NCBI GenBank assembly: GCA_017391465.1
Contig: JAFOYH010000036.1
Span: forward strand, 1 to 64,000
DNA: 64,000 bases
Direction: 5' to 3'
Origin: Lachnospiraceae bacterium
Lineage (GTDB): Bacteria; Bacillota_A; Clostridia; Lachnospirales; Lachnospiraceae
A program made the translations under genes and the position numbers. The notes beneath the pieces were generated by a model. That model saw only the letters and a program-made list of their open reading frames with translations. It was not told the origin of the DNA and searched no databases. This document shows, piece after piece, positions 29,052-37,797 of the stretch. The number at the start of each line of letters is the position of its first letter. Within the stretch, counting starts at the first letter, position 1.

Positions 29052-31109
29052 TTACCCTCCAATAATGACACTTCCAAGCTGATATACAAGCACAGCCATA
29101 GCCCATGCAATAACAAGCTGCATGATAACTAAAGCTACCGTCCATTTCCATGAATTTGTTTCTTTTTTAATTGTCGCAATCGTTGCTGTACATGGTACAT
29201 ACAAAAGACAAAATACCATTAATGCATACGCATTCACTGCACCAAATCCCATGGATTCCAGTAACTGATGGAATGCTTCAATTTCAAAATCTGTGTTAAT
29301 ACTCATCCCAAACAACACACTGCATGTTGAAACAACCAATTCTTTTGCAGCAATACCTGAAATCAAAGCAACACCCATCTGCCACAAACCAAGTCCTGCA
29401 GGTGCAAGTACCGGCACAAGAAAACGACCGATTCCTGCGGCAAAACTTTCAGAAATATCCGTGACCATCCCTGAAGGCCCAAATGTCATAACAAGCCAGA
29501 CAAGTACAGAACCTATAAAAATGGTTGTTCCTGCTTTCGTAAGGTAGTCTTTAATCTTTTCCCACACATAAATCATAATGGTACGTGCATTCGGTGACTT
29601 ATATTCCGGTAATTCAATAAGAAGGCAATTTTTAAATCCATCACGTACATCGATTTTACTATAAACAAGTGCTACCACAATGGCAACACCAAGACCAATG
29701 ATATACATAGAAAATGCAGCAAGTGTTGCGTGATTGCCGAAAAACATTTTTGAGAACAAAACATAGATCGGTAATCTTGCACTACAGGACATGAATGGAG
29801 TAACCATAATCGTCCTCAAACGATCGCGTGTATCTTCTAACGTACGTGCACTCATGATTGCCGGTACCGTACAACCAAATCCTAATAACATCGGAATAAA
29901 AGCACGTCCGGAAAGTCCCATCTTTCCCATAAGTCCATCCATAACATAGGCCACACGCGACATATATCCACTATCTTCCAAAACTGCTAAAGCTAAAAAC
30001 AGCATGAAAATATTTGGTAAGAAAGATAAAATCCCTCCCACACCAGAAATAATACCATCACACACAAGAGATATAAGAAGCTCACTGAGATTTAATGTCT
30101 GCATCATACGCATGATAAGTTCAGAAGCCAGTCCAATCAACACTTCAAAATAACCGGCAATATAATCTCCCACATTAAACGTAAGCATAAAGACCATGGC
30201 CATGATGCAAAAGAAAATTGGCATTCCCCAAACTGGATGTGTCAACCATGCATCAATTTTTTCAGTGCGTTCCTCTTTTGCACTTTTATTCATCAGAACT
30301 TCTTCTACAACTTCTTCAATAAAGTCATATTTCTGATTGATAATATCATGCTCATAATTTTTATCCACGATGTCTCGATATTCAATGGCATGATTTTTAA
30401 TAATTTCCGGATCCATCTCCAAAAACTTAATCGCATGCCATCTGACATTCACTATATCCGGATACGCAGATAAAAGACGGTCTTCCAAAATATCAATCTT
30501 ATCTTCAATTTCATCCGAATAAACCATAGCAAATTCGTGATGATGGTCATGTTTATGTACACTGTGAAAAACAAGATCATGATGATGCTCAACCGGAACA
30601 CTGTTTTCTTTTCCCTGATGATGAGCCACAGCATGCATAAGAATCTCGAGCCCCGTACGTTTTCTTGCAGAAACAGGAACTACCGGAATGCCTAACATCT
30701 CCGGCAGACGATGCATATCGATTTCCATTCCGCGTTCTTCGACAATATCCATCATATTTAAAGCAAGAACAACAGGTTTTCCAAGTTCTATAAGCTGTAA
30801 TGTTAGATAGAGATTACGTTCAAGATTAGATGCATCAGCCACATTGACAACAACATCGACTTCATCTCCAAGCAAATACTGACGCGATAAAATTTCTTCT
30901 GTCGAATAACAGGTCAAACTGTAAATACCAGGAAGATCGACCAGCTTATACTGATAATCATGAAAACGAAAGGCACCTTCTTTCTTTTCAACAGTAACTC
31001 CCGGCCAATTTGCAACCTTTAAACGTGCACCTGTATATGCATTAAACAAGGTGGTCTTACCACAGTTTGGATTTCCTGCAAATGCAACATTAATCGATGG
31101 ACGAATCAT
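29052..31109 (-). CDS. feoB: Ferrous iron transport protein B
   Basis: A 685-residue GTP-driven Fe(II) importer. The N-terminal G domain has the P-loop GNPNCGKTT (12-20), switch VTVEKKEGAF and DLPGIYSL, plus NMMD. After the G domain comes an unusual His-rich cytosolic stretch (about 165-195) with clusters HHH and HKHDHHHEF. The membrane part has two Gate motifs, including LGFGCTVPAIMSARTL and the Cys-containing core CTATIATIKKET. Its start overlaps the end of feoA by four bases (ATGA), and the Cys-rich partner follows. Confidence 0.96.
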   Translation of the reverse strand: MIRPSINVAFAGNPNCGKTTLFNAYTGARLKVANWPGVTVEKKEGAFRFHDYQYKLVDLPGIYSLTCYSTEEILSRQYLLGDEVDVVVNVADASNLERNLYLTLQLIELGKPVVLALNMMDIVEERGMEIDMHRLPEMLGIPVVPVSARKRTGLEILMHAVAHHQGKENSVPVEHHHDLVFHSVHKHDHHHEFAMVYSDEIEDKIDILEDRLLSAYPDIVNVRWHAIKFLEMDPEIIKNHAIEYRDIVDKNYEHDIINQKYDFIEEVVEEVLMNKSAKEERTEKIDAWLTHPVWGMPIFFCIMAMVFMLTFNVGDYIAGYFEVLIGLASELIMRMMQTLNLSELLISLVCDGIISGVGGILSFLPNIFMLFLALAVLEDSGYMSRVAYVMDGLMGKMGLSGRAFIPMLLGFGCTVPAIMSARTLEDTRDRLRTIMVTPFMSCSARLPIYVLFSKMFFGNHATLAAFSMYIIGLGVAIVVALVYSKIDVRDGFKNCLLIELPEYKSPNARTIMIYVWEKIKDYLTKAGTTIFIGSVLVWLVMTFGPSGMVTDISESFAAGIGRFLVPVLAPAGLGLWQMGVALISGIAAKELVVSTCSVLFGMSINTDFEIEAFHQLLESMGFGAVNAYALMVFCLLYVPCTATIATIKKETNSWKWTVALVIMQLVIAWAMAVLVYQLGSVIIGG

Positions 31110-31333
31110 ACTTCCACCTCCTTAACAAAAATGCCTGCTGAAATTTCTTTTCCAATGGCAAGACGCGTTCCTCTCGCTTTAAAAATCATGGTACCATTTT
31201 TCTTTCGATTTAATACTTCGAGCTTTGTCCCCTGTATAAGGCCCAATGCTTCCAGTCTTCTTCCGACTTTTTCATTTACATCCACGGATTCTACAATATA
31301 TTCAGATCCAGGAAGTCCTTCAAGTAATGTCAT
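31106..31333 (-). CDS. feoA: Ferrous iron transport protein A
   Basis: A 75-residue SH3-like protein that supports FeoB. Characteristic strands are RRLEALGLIQGTKLEVLNRK and FKARGTRLAIGKEIS. Length is typical. It begins the feoAB operon, has CGGAGG upstream of the ATG, and follows a strong promoter flanked by paired operator-like elements. Confidence 0.94.
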   Translation of the reverse strand: MTLLEGLPGSEYIVESVDVNEKVGRRLEALGLIQGTKLEVLNRKKNGTMIFKARGTRLAIGKEISAGIFVKEVEV

Positions 31334-31358
31334 TTAATGAACCTCCGATTATTGTTCG

Positions 31359-31374
31359 ATTAGTCTATCTTAAC
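31359..31374. promoter_or_regulatory. Operator-like element overlapping the feoA -10 box
   Basis: On the minus strand GTTAAGATAGACTAAT, an imperfect inverted repeat (TTA...TAA ends), overlaps the -10 hexamer. It shares GTTAA-N3-AGACTAA with the element at 31403-31418. Binding by a DtxR/MntR-type iron repressor is inferred. Confidence 0.5.
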
Positions 31375-31395
31375 TTATCAAAAACACGTTGTCAA
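31367..31395 (-). promoter_or_regulatory. Promoter of feoAB
   Basis: Perfect TTGACA (31390-31395), a 17-base spacer and TAAGAT (31367-31372) on the minus strand. Confidence 0.8.
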
Positions 31396-31402
31396 CAAGA
31401 AT

Positions 31403-31418
31403 GTTAGTCTTGATTAAC
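31403..31418. promoter_or_regulatory. Operator-like element upstream of the feoA -35 box
   Basis: On the minus strand GTTAATCAAGACTAAC, an imperfect inverted repeat with GTTA/TAAC ends. It lies 44 bases, about four helical turns, from its sister element over the -10 box. Confidence 0.5.
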
Positions 31419-31431
31419 TTGTATTTTTGTT

Positions 31432-32376
31432 TTAATTAAAATAAACCATTGGTTCTTCTGGTTTTACAGCCTTCTCAATTTTTTTAGCATAAAGGACCGG
31501 ACCCACGCCATGATATTCTTCTTTATATTCCAGGCGAACTTCTGCTGTTACTTTAACCCACTGTTTATTTTTTAAACGGGATGCAAAGTTACTCTTGCAA
31601 AGGAAACCAAGAAATGTAATATCATCTGCACAGCAAGTCATTGCCATACGTCCAGGCACAAAGAAGTCGTCCTCAAAATTTTCAGAACGAAATACCATTC
31701 CTTTGATCACAACATCTTTACCTTCATATCTTTCGCCATGATCCAGGGCATCCAGATACCAGATGCCATAATTATCATCCGTAATCTCAATGACTGATTG
31801 ATTGATATCATAGGGTAAAATAGAATCTCCAGGATCGAGAATTTCTCCATCCACATCTTCGAAAATGAGTTCAGCCTTATTATTCAAAACCTTTACATTA
31901 CGAACCAAATATGCAATATCTGTGTCTTCATTACAACGATTGAAAATTGCCATACCTGTTACAGATAAAAATTCAGACATCAAAGAACGCATATTATTCA
32001 TATACAACTGGAAAGTTGATGCATCTACTGTGGACACAATCTGGAAAAGTTCCCAACGATATGGTAAACGCATTTTCAAGAATTCACTTACCGGCCACAT
32101 ACCATTATATTCAATAATAACCTGTTCCGGACGATGCTCACGACGGCATTTTTTTAAAAATTCTTCTGTAAACTCGGATTTATCTTCAATATAAATAACA
32201 TCTACATTATATTGTTCAAGAAGATCATCTTCGATTTCGACTTCCCCTTCTTCTGTCAAAATCAATAATGTCTTTTCATCTTCAACAAAATTACCTTCAA
32301 GGATAACCTGTTCAATAAAAGATGTCTTACCACTTTCAAGAAATCCTGTAATCAAATACACTGGAATTGGACTCAT
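31432..32376 (-). CDS. G3E (CobW-like) GTPase fused to a YcgQ/DUF1980-type C-terminal domain
   Basis: A 314-residue protein. The N-terminal G3E P-loop domain has Walker A GFLESGKT (11-18) but lacks the CxCC metal motif, and the base-specificity motif is degenerate (IFNRCNED). The C-terminal part (about 195-314) resembles the soluble end of the TIGR03943/YcgQ family, which pairs with YcgR-like permeases: MTCCADDITFLGFLC and a terminal PEEPMVYF. G3E proteins deliver or protect zinc and other metals; this fusion suggests a link to a permease partner, which is not in the window. It lies 14 bases after the His-rich paralogue. The domain resemblance is recognised by eye and is less certain than the GTPase call. 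Confidence 0.75.
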   Translation of the reverse strand: MSPIPVYLITGFLESGKTSFIEQVILEGNFVEDEKTLLILTEEGEVEIEDDLLEQYNVDVIYIEDKSEFTEEFLKKCRREHRPEQVIIEYNGMWPVSEFLKMRLPYRWELFQIVSTVDASTFQLYMNNMRSLMSEFLSVTGMAIFNRCNEDTDIAYLVRNVKVLNNKAELIFEDVDGEILDPGDSILPYDINQSVIEITDDNYGIWYLDALDHGERYEGKDVVIKGMVFRSENFEDDFFVPGRMAMTCCADDITFLGFLCKSNFASRLKNKQWVKVTAEVRLEYKEEYHGVGPVLYAKKIEKAVKPEEPMVYFN

Positions 32377-32390
32377 AAATATCCTCCATT

Positions 32391-33539
32391 CTAGTTCAGA
32401 CCGAATAATTCAGCCAACTTATCTTCTTTAAGCTCAGAACCAATCACACAAAGACGACCTGTAACATCCGCTTCACCTTCACGAAGTTCAAATTCACCAG
32501 GAACAAGATCAAAATAAATCCAACCGCCTTCTGTATCTGCAACCATACCTTTTGCACGAAGAACTGTTCCGTAATCTGCTGTATGCGCTAAAACATCTAA
32601 TGTCATACGCATCTGTTCACGATCAAATTTCTTCGCTGTTTCCTGCCCCCAGCTTGTAAACACGTCATCTGCATGATGGTGATGATGATCATGATCGTGG
32701 CAGCCACATGTGCAGTCCGCTCCATGATCATGGTGATGCTCATGCTCATGATGATGTTCGTGCTCATGATGATGTTCATGCTCATGATGGTGTTCATGCT
32801 CATGATGATGTTCGTGCTCATGGTCATGATCGTGACAGCCACATGTGCAGTCTGCATCATGATCGTGATGATGTTCGTGGTCATCATGATGGTGATGATG
32901 ATGTTCTTCTTCAAGTAATTTTAAAGCAAAATCATTTTCTTTTTCCATGGCATTCAAAATTTTAGATCCATCAATATCATCCCATGCCGTTGTTACGATT
33001 GTTGCTTTATCATTATGACCTTTAATAAGCTCCAGTGTTTTTTCTAATTTATCGTCAGACATCTGTTGTGTACGGCTTAAGACAATTGTTCTTGCGTGTT
33101 CGATCTGATTATTAAAAAACTCACCAAAATTTTTCATGTACATTTTACATTTTTTACCATCAACGACAGCGGTATAACTATTTAAAAAGATGTCCACTTT
33201 TTCACGAACACCTTCAACCGCGCGAATAACGTCTGAAAGTTTTCCAACACCCGAAGGTTCAATAATGACACGATCCGGATGAAAATCCTCGATAACTTTT
33301 TCAAGGGCTGTACCAAAATCGCCTACTAAAGAACAACAGATGCATCCCGAGTTCATTTCTGTGATTTCAACACCAGCCTCTCTTAAAAAGCCTCCGTCAA
33401 TACCAATCTCACCAAATTCATTCTCAATCAAAACAACTTTTTCATTCTGAAATGCTTCGGATAAAAGCTTTTTAATCAATGTTGTCTTTCCTGCACCTAA
33501 AAAACCAGAAATAATATCAATTTTAGTCACAATCGTCAC
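32391..33539 (-). CDS. G3E (CobW-like) GTPase metallochaperone with long His-rich repeat
   Basis: A 382-residue COG0523-type protein. Walker A is GFLGAGKT (12-19), the metal-binding CxCC is C66-I-C68-C69 in GCICCSLVGDFG, and the Walker B region reads RVIIEPSGVGK. Residues about 209-292 are almost entirely His, Glu and Asp with two copies of CTCGCHDHDH, a large store or sensor site for zinc, nickel or cobalt. A CobW C-terminal domain follows (VLRAKGMVADTEGGWIYFDL). It comes 12 bases after the M18 aminopeptidase gene and precedes a second G3E gene. The exact metal is not shown by sequence. Confidence 0.9.
   Translation of the reverse strand: MTIVTKIDIISGFLGAGKTTLIKKLLSEAFQNEKVVLIENEFGEIGIDGGFLREAGVEITEMNSGCICCSLVGDFGTALEKVIEDFHPDRVIIEPSGVGKLSDVIRAVEGVREKVDIFLNSYTAVVDGKKCKMYMKNFGEFFNNQIEHARTIVLSRTQQMSDDKLEKTLELIKGHNDKATIVTTAWDDIDGSKILNAMEKENDFALKLLEEEHHHHHHDDHEHHHDHDADCTCGCHDHDHEHEHHHEHEHHHEHEHHHEHEHHHEHEHHHDHGADCTCGCHDHDHHHHHADDVFTSWGQETAKKFDREQMRMTLDVLAHTADYGTVLRAKGMVADTEGGWIYFDLVPGEFELREGEADVTGRLCVIGSELKEDKLAELFGLN
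32660..32915. repeat. Intragenic tandem repeat encoding the His-rich region
   Basis: Short repeats of CATGATGATG-type units plus two longer copies carrying the CTCGC-coding block (near 32695-32720 and 32830-32855). The array is coding, in frame with the G3E GTPase. It is a candidate for copy-number variation. Confidence 0.85.
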
Positions 33540-33550
33540 TACCTTTCAAT

Positions 33551-34939
33551 TTAATACCAATTACTATTTTCTAAAAATGCCTCATAGCATTTTTCTGTTT
33601 CATAAATGTCTGCCTTACTTGTAATTTCCCATGGTGCATGCATAGAAAGAACAGCAACACCACAGTCGATAACATCCATATTATATTCGGCTGGAATATA
33701 GGCAATTGTACCACCGCCACCTTCATCGACACGACCAAGTTCGGCAAACTGATAAGCCACTTTACCGTTTTCCATGATTCGACGGATACGTGCAATATAT
33801 TCTGCACTTGCATCATTGCTTCCTGCTTTACCGCGTGCCCCTGTATATTTGCTGAATACAACACCTTTTCCAAAATATGCCGTGTTTTTCTTTTCATATA
33901 CAGATGCATACAGCGGATCATATGCCGCATTGACATCCGAAGATAACATTTTAGAATTAGCTAATGCACGACGAAGATACATATCATCGCGTTTATTCAT
34001 ACAATGAAGAATATCGGATACAGCATTTTCGAAAAATTTAGAGGACATACTTGTTGCGCCGACACTGCCGATTTCTTCTTTATCAACTAAAATACATGCT
34101 GTTGTACGCGCTGGATTCTGTACGGCAAGCATTGCCATTAAAGATGTATAGGCACATACACGGTCATCCTGACCATAGGAAATAATCATACTACGGTCCA
34201 GACCAAAATCTCTTGCTTTGCCAGCAGGAACAACTTCAATTTCCGCAGAAATGAAATCATCTTCTTCAAAATCATATTTTTCTTTAATAAGCGTTAAAAT
34301 ATTTGCTTTAACTTTTTCTTTTTCTTCCGAATCTTTTAATGGACGACTTCCAATTAAAACATCAAGGTTTTCACCTTCAATCACAACTGCAGCTTTCTTA
34401 TCCATCTGTTTTGCGGCTAAATGCGGAAGCAGGTCTGTAATACCAACGACTGGATCTTCTTCATCTTCACCGATAGCAATATCCACACGTGTGCCATCTG
34501 TTTTAATAACAACACCGTGAAGCGCTAACGGAATCGCTGCCCACTGATATTTTTTAACACCGCCATAATAATGGGTATCAAAATAAGCAAGTTCTGTGTC
34601 TTCATATAAAGGATAGGATTTAAGGTCCAGGCGTGGAGAATCAATATGTGCACCCAATATATTCATTCCCTCTTCCAACGGAAGTAAACCAATATTAAAT
34701 AATGCAACAGCTTTTCCTTTCGTCTGAACAAAGACTTTATCACCTCTGCCAAGCGGCGCATTCTGCATCATTACTTCTTCTAAAGGTTTGTATCCCCATT
34801 GTATCGCTGTAGCAATCGTGTTCTGAACACACTCTCTTTCTGTTTTTCCGTTATCAAGAAAATACTTATAGTCTTTGATCAAAGCATCCATAATCTCCAA
34901 ATCCTGTTCGGAATATGTATTCCATACATTTTCTTTCAT
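33551..34939 (-). CDS. M18 family metallo-aminopeptidase
   Basis: A 462-residue dinuclear-metal aminopeptidase of the DNPEP/ApeB family, releasing N-terminal (often acidic) residues in the cytosol. Metal-ligand and catalytic segments are ILGAHIDSPRLDLK, CILVDKEEIGSVGATSM, YGQDDRVCAYTSLMAML and the C-terminal DCGVAVLSMHAPWEITSKAD. Length suits the family. It lies in the middle of a long minus-strand operon with metal chaperone and MoxR genes. AGGAGG precedes the ATG. Confidence 0.92.
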   Translation of the reverse strand: MKENVWNTYSEQDLEIMDALIKDYKYFLDNGKTERECVQNTIATAIQWGYKPLEEVMMQNAPLGRGDKVFVQTKGKAVALFNIGLLPLEEGMNILGAHIDSPRLDLKSYPLYEDTELAYFDTHYYGGVKKYQWAAIPLALHGVVIKTDGTRVDIAIGEDEEDPVVGITDLLPHLAAKQMDKKAAVVIEGENLDVLIGSRPLKDSEEKEKVKANILTLIKEKYDFEEDDFISAEIEVVPAGKARDFGLDRSMIISYGQDDRVCAYTSLMAMLAVQNPARTTACILVDKEEIGSVGATSMSSKFFENAVSDILHCMNKRDDMYLRRALANSKMLSSDVNAAYDPLYASVYEKKNTAYFGKGVVFSKYTGARGKAGSNDASAEYIARIRRIMENGKVAYQFAELGRVDEGGGGTIAYIPAEYNMDVIDCGVAVLSMHAPWEITSKADIYETEKCYEAFLENSNWY

Positions 34940-34952
34940 TTGTAAAACCTCC

Positions 34953-36461
34953 TTACCCTATAAACGATAATTCTTTTTCAATACTTTGTATATCTGCCAT
35001 AATCATCTGCTGACGTTCCCCAAGAAGAAGTCCCTGGTTATATGTATAATACTTATCACAGCCATTTTCACTAATAAACCAGAGAGCAAAATGACTGGCA
35101 TTAAGTTCTGTAATAAAAACAACCATTTCCTGACTTTCGCCAAATGCTCTTTCTACAAACTCAAACGAATAATCAAAAGACGATTTCCATATGGAAAGTT
35201 TATCTTGACGTTTGGAAACATGTTCGCCAAACAAATCTTTTATTTTATTAAAATCAGCACCTTCACGTACTTCTTTAACATAAGCTTCGAGTGTATTCAT
35301 CAAACGCAAACCGACCCGCATGTCCGATTTTTCGAGATTTTTTCCATTCTCACTTTTTTCCCATTTGGCATGTTCCATATCCAATGCCTCCTGAAGACCT
35401 TCCAGAAGATCAGGTGCAAATTTAACGAATTTTAATATAGAAAATAACCGTTCAACAAACTGATCCCACTCGAAACATTCTCTGGCACCATCGCTTAACG
35501 TGCTTACCAAAAGACCAAGCACACTTAACTTTTCGTCGAACGGTGCTGTTGAAATACGTTCAATCGCACGGTCTTTAATCTGCCCTTTTAATATATCCTC
35601 CACATTATAATCCATGGCATATTTACGATAAAGATCCAGATAAGCAGCAAATTCTTTAGCAATACGCGGATGCTGTAAGTACTGAGCAATCACACCTTCT
35701 GTCACAGGAATATCCAGTTTTTCATACGTACGGATCATCTGGGATAAATCCTCCCATCCACGTGCAGTAACAAAACGTTTACCTTCGACCGTTGTTTCTA
35801 CAATATAAAAGTTTTCTCTCTTCACATCCAGATAAGAAATAATACTTCCATGAACACCTGCCTTGTAGGCATATTCTTTCCAAACCGGAAGATTTTCTAC
35901 CACATCAATACGTTTTACTCGGTCCAATGTAACAATATCAAATTCTTTCACTGACTTATTGTATTCCGGTGGGTTTCCAGCGGCAACAATAATCCATCCT
36001 TCGGGCACTTTATGATTGCCAAAAGTCTTTCCCTGTAAAAACTGAAGCATCGTTGGTGCTAAAGTTTCAGAAACACAGTTAATCTCGTCGATAAATAAAA
36101 TGCCTTCTTTTAAGCCAGTACGTTGCATTTGTTCATAAACAGAACCAATAATTTCACTCATTGTATATTCAGTGACAGCGTATTCTTTGCCGCCGTAATC
36201 ACGATGCTCAATCATTGGAAGTCCAATGGCAGACTGTCGAGTATGATGCGTAATGGTATATGCGACAAGACCAATACCACATTCTCTTGCAACCTGTTCC
36301 ATAATCGCAGTTTTTCCAATTCCCGGAGGTCCGATGAGTAAAACCGGACGCTGATGGGTCATTCCAATTTCATAATTACCAAACTCATCCTTGGCCGTAT
36401 ATGCTTTGACAGTATGGATGATTTCTTCTTTTGCTTCTTTTATATTCATATTTTTATTCAC
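34953..36461 (-). CDS. MoxR-type AAA+ ATPase
   Basis: A 502-residue AAA+ protein. Walker A GPPGIGKT is near residue 44, Walker B ILFIDEINCV near 122, sensor 1 VAAGNPPEYN near 163, and arginine finger and sensor-2 segments follow. The long C-terminal part (about 280-502) is helical and not recognised. MoxR ATPases act with VWA partners as chaperones that insert metal cofactors or remodel complexes. Here the VWA gene lies directly upstream with an 8-base overlap, so the pair is co-translated. Confidence 0.9.
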   Translation of the reverse strand: MNKNMNIKEAKEEIIHTVKAYTAKDEFGNYEIGMTHQRPVLLIGPPGIGKTAIMEQVARECGIGLVAYTITHHTRQSAIGLPMIEHRDYGGKEYAVTEYTMSEIIGSVYEQMQRTGLKEGILFIDEINCVSETLAPTMLQFLQGKTFGNHKVPEGWIIVAAGNPPEYNKSVKEFDIVTLDRVKRIDVVENLPVWKEYAYKAGVHGSIISYLDVKRENFYIVETTVEGKRFVTARGWEDLSQMIRTYEKLDIPVTEGVIAQYLQHPRIAKEFAAYLDLYRKYAMDYNVEDILKGQIKDRAIERISTAPFDEKLSVLGLLVSTLSDGARECFEWDQFVERLFSILKFVKFAPDLLEGLQEALDMEHAKWEKSENGKNLEKSDMRVGLRLMNTLEAYVKEVREGADFNKIKDLFGEHVSKRQDKLSIWKSSFDYSFEFVERAFGESQEMVVFITELNASHFALWFISENGCDKYYTYNQGLLLGERQQMIMADIQSIEKELSFIG

Positions 36462-37797
36462 TCCATGTCAATATGTCATCCGGTTCCAAAATCACTTTCA
36501 TTGCCCAGGGCGGAACCTTTATATCTGTATAATCCTCTTTTAAGAAAATAAATGCTGTTTCAAATCCCGGTTTTTTCACTGGAAATTCACCGTAACCATC
36601 CGTGAAATATAAAACACCTTTCAGATTCTTGAATTCACCCATCTGAACGAGTTTTTCAACATAAGCGAGACCTTCTTTAAAACTGGTCCCACCTCTTCCG
36701 CGTACAACGAAATGCTTCATACATTCATTTAATTCTTCGATTGTCCTTACTTTCACATCCATCTGGACTTTAGCATCACACTGAATGATATGAAGGTTCA
36801 TTGTTTTAAAAAAGCTGTCCATACTATGTAAAATATGAAATGTTTCATGCAAAAACCGTTTTAGCGTATCATCACTACACGATTCCGATGTATCTACAAT
36901 AATAGCCAATTCCTGAATCTTTTCCGTTTCTTTATATTCCAGCGGCTCTACAAGAGGAATGTTTCCATAGTTATTCAATCCATAAGTATAAAATATATAA
37001 TCAAAGCTATCCATATCCAGCTTTATTTCTTCGTTCACAACCGTAAACTTTCGAAGGAACTGGCGATAATCATAGGTTTCTCTAAGACTAATCTGCATTT
37101 GTAATAACAAATCGCCGGCTTGATCTCCCATAGCCTTTGAAAAAGTTTCAAGATTGGTTTTGATCTTTTCACTGATTTCCTGCCACTTCTTTTCCTTTTC
37201 CTGTTTGTTTGGCTGATTTTCCTGATCATTTTCATCATCCTGACCATTCCAAAATATATGGTCATCCTGTTTAAAAATACGTTCTGCATTAAATATTTCT
37301 CTCGGATGCAGAGGATGATTCATAAGCCATCGATAAACAGACTGAGCATTTAACACTTTTGTATCTTTGCCGATACGATAATACCAGGATTCTCTTTCAT
37401 CACTGACGACACGTTTCACACAGACGGCATCAAAATGATCTACAAGAGATTCTGCTGCAATATCACAGGCAAGATTCCACATCTGTTCATCTCGTTCCAT
37501 ACGTCCGGTTGTATGTCTGAAAATATTATGCATTAACATGTGAACATAGACACGGTTTATATCCTGTGGCCATTCACGGTAAGTATTTACAAGCCAGGTG
37601 GGATTATAATGAATCTTCATTCCGTCCGTCCCAATGCTTTTCGTACTCAAATTCATTTTATAGTCCAATGCACTTAAGGCAATATCAAAATAACGCATGG
37701 ACATATATATTTCGTTGCGGGAGGCTGTTAAAATCTGCTTCCCTACCCGTTCCAGTTTCTCTCTTATTTCATTCATAGGATACTCCCTATAATTCAA
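36454..37797 (-). CDS. VWA-like protein with degenerate metallopeptidase-type N-domain (DUF2201)
   Basis: A 447-residue protein. The C-terminal VWA-like domain has a MIDAS-type motif VDTSESCSDD near residue 298 and YFTDGYGEFPV near 395. The N-terminal domain resembles predicted zinc peptidases, with HMLMH (86-90) plus His95 where active relatives show HExxH; the catalytic Glu is replaced by Met87. The WNLACDIAAE segment near 105-115 matches the family. It probably works as the partner of the downstream MoxR ATPase. Its start overlaps the LRR gene's end by 11 bases. Confidence 0.88.
   Translation of the reverse strand: MNYREYPMNEIREKLERVGKQILTASRNEIYMSMRYFDIALSALDYKMNLSTKSIGTDGMKIHYNPTWLVNTYREWPQDINRVYVHMLMHNIFRHTTGRMERDEQMWNLACDIAAESLVDHFDAVCVKRVVSDERESWYYRIGKDTKVLNAQSVYRWLMNHPLHPREIFNAERIFKQDDHIFWNGQDDENDQENQPNKQEKEKKWQEISEKIKTNLETFSKAMGDQAGDLLLQMQISLRETYDYRQFLRKFTVVNEEIKLDMDSFDYIFYTYGLNNYGNIPLVEPLEYKETEKIQELAIIVDTSESCSDDTLKRFLHETFHILHSMDSFFKTMNLHIIQCDAKVQMDVKVRTIEELNECMKHFVVRGRGGTSFKEGLAYVEKLVQMGEFKNLKGVLYFTDGYGEFPVKKPGFETAFIFLKEDYTDIKVPPWAMKVILEPDDILTWSE

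Noticed and set aside
32660..32915. Possible CRISPR-like or satellite repeat
   Set aside because: Repeat units are short, in frame and encode His/Glu/Asp; there are no unique spacers.
32673..32965. Met-rich and His-rich open frames on the plus strand
   Set aside because: They are low-complexity antisense reflections of the His-rich coding repeat of the G3E GTPase and lack ribosome binding sites.
34986..35435. A 149-codon plus-strand frame
   Set aside because: Antisense to the MoxR gene, with no ribosome binding site.
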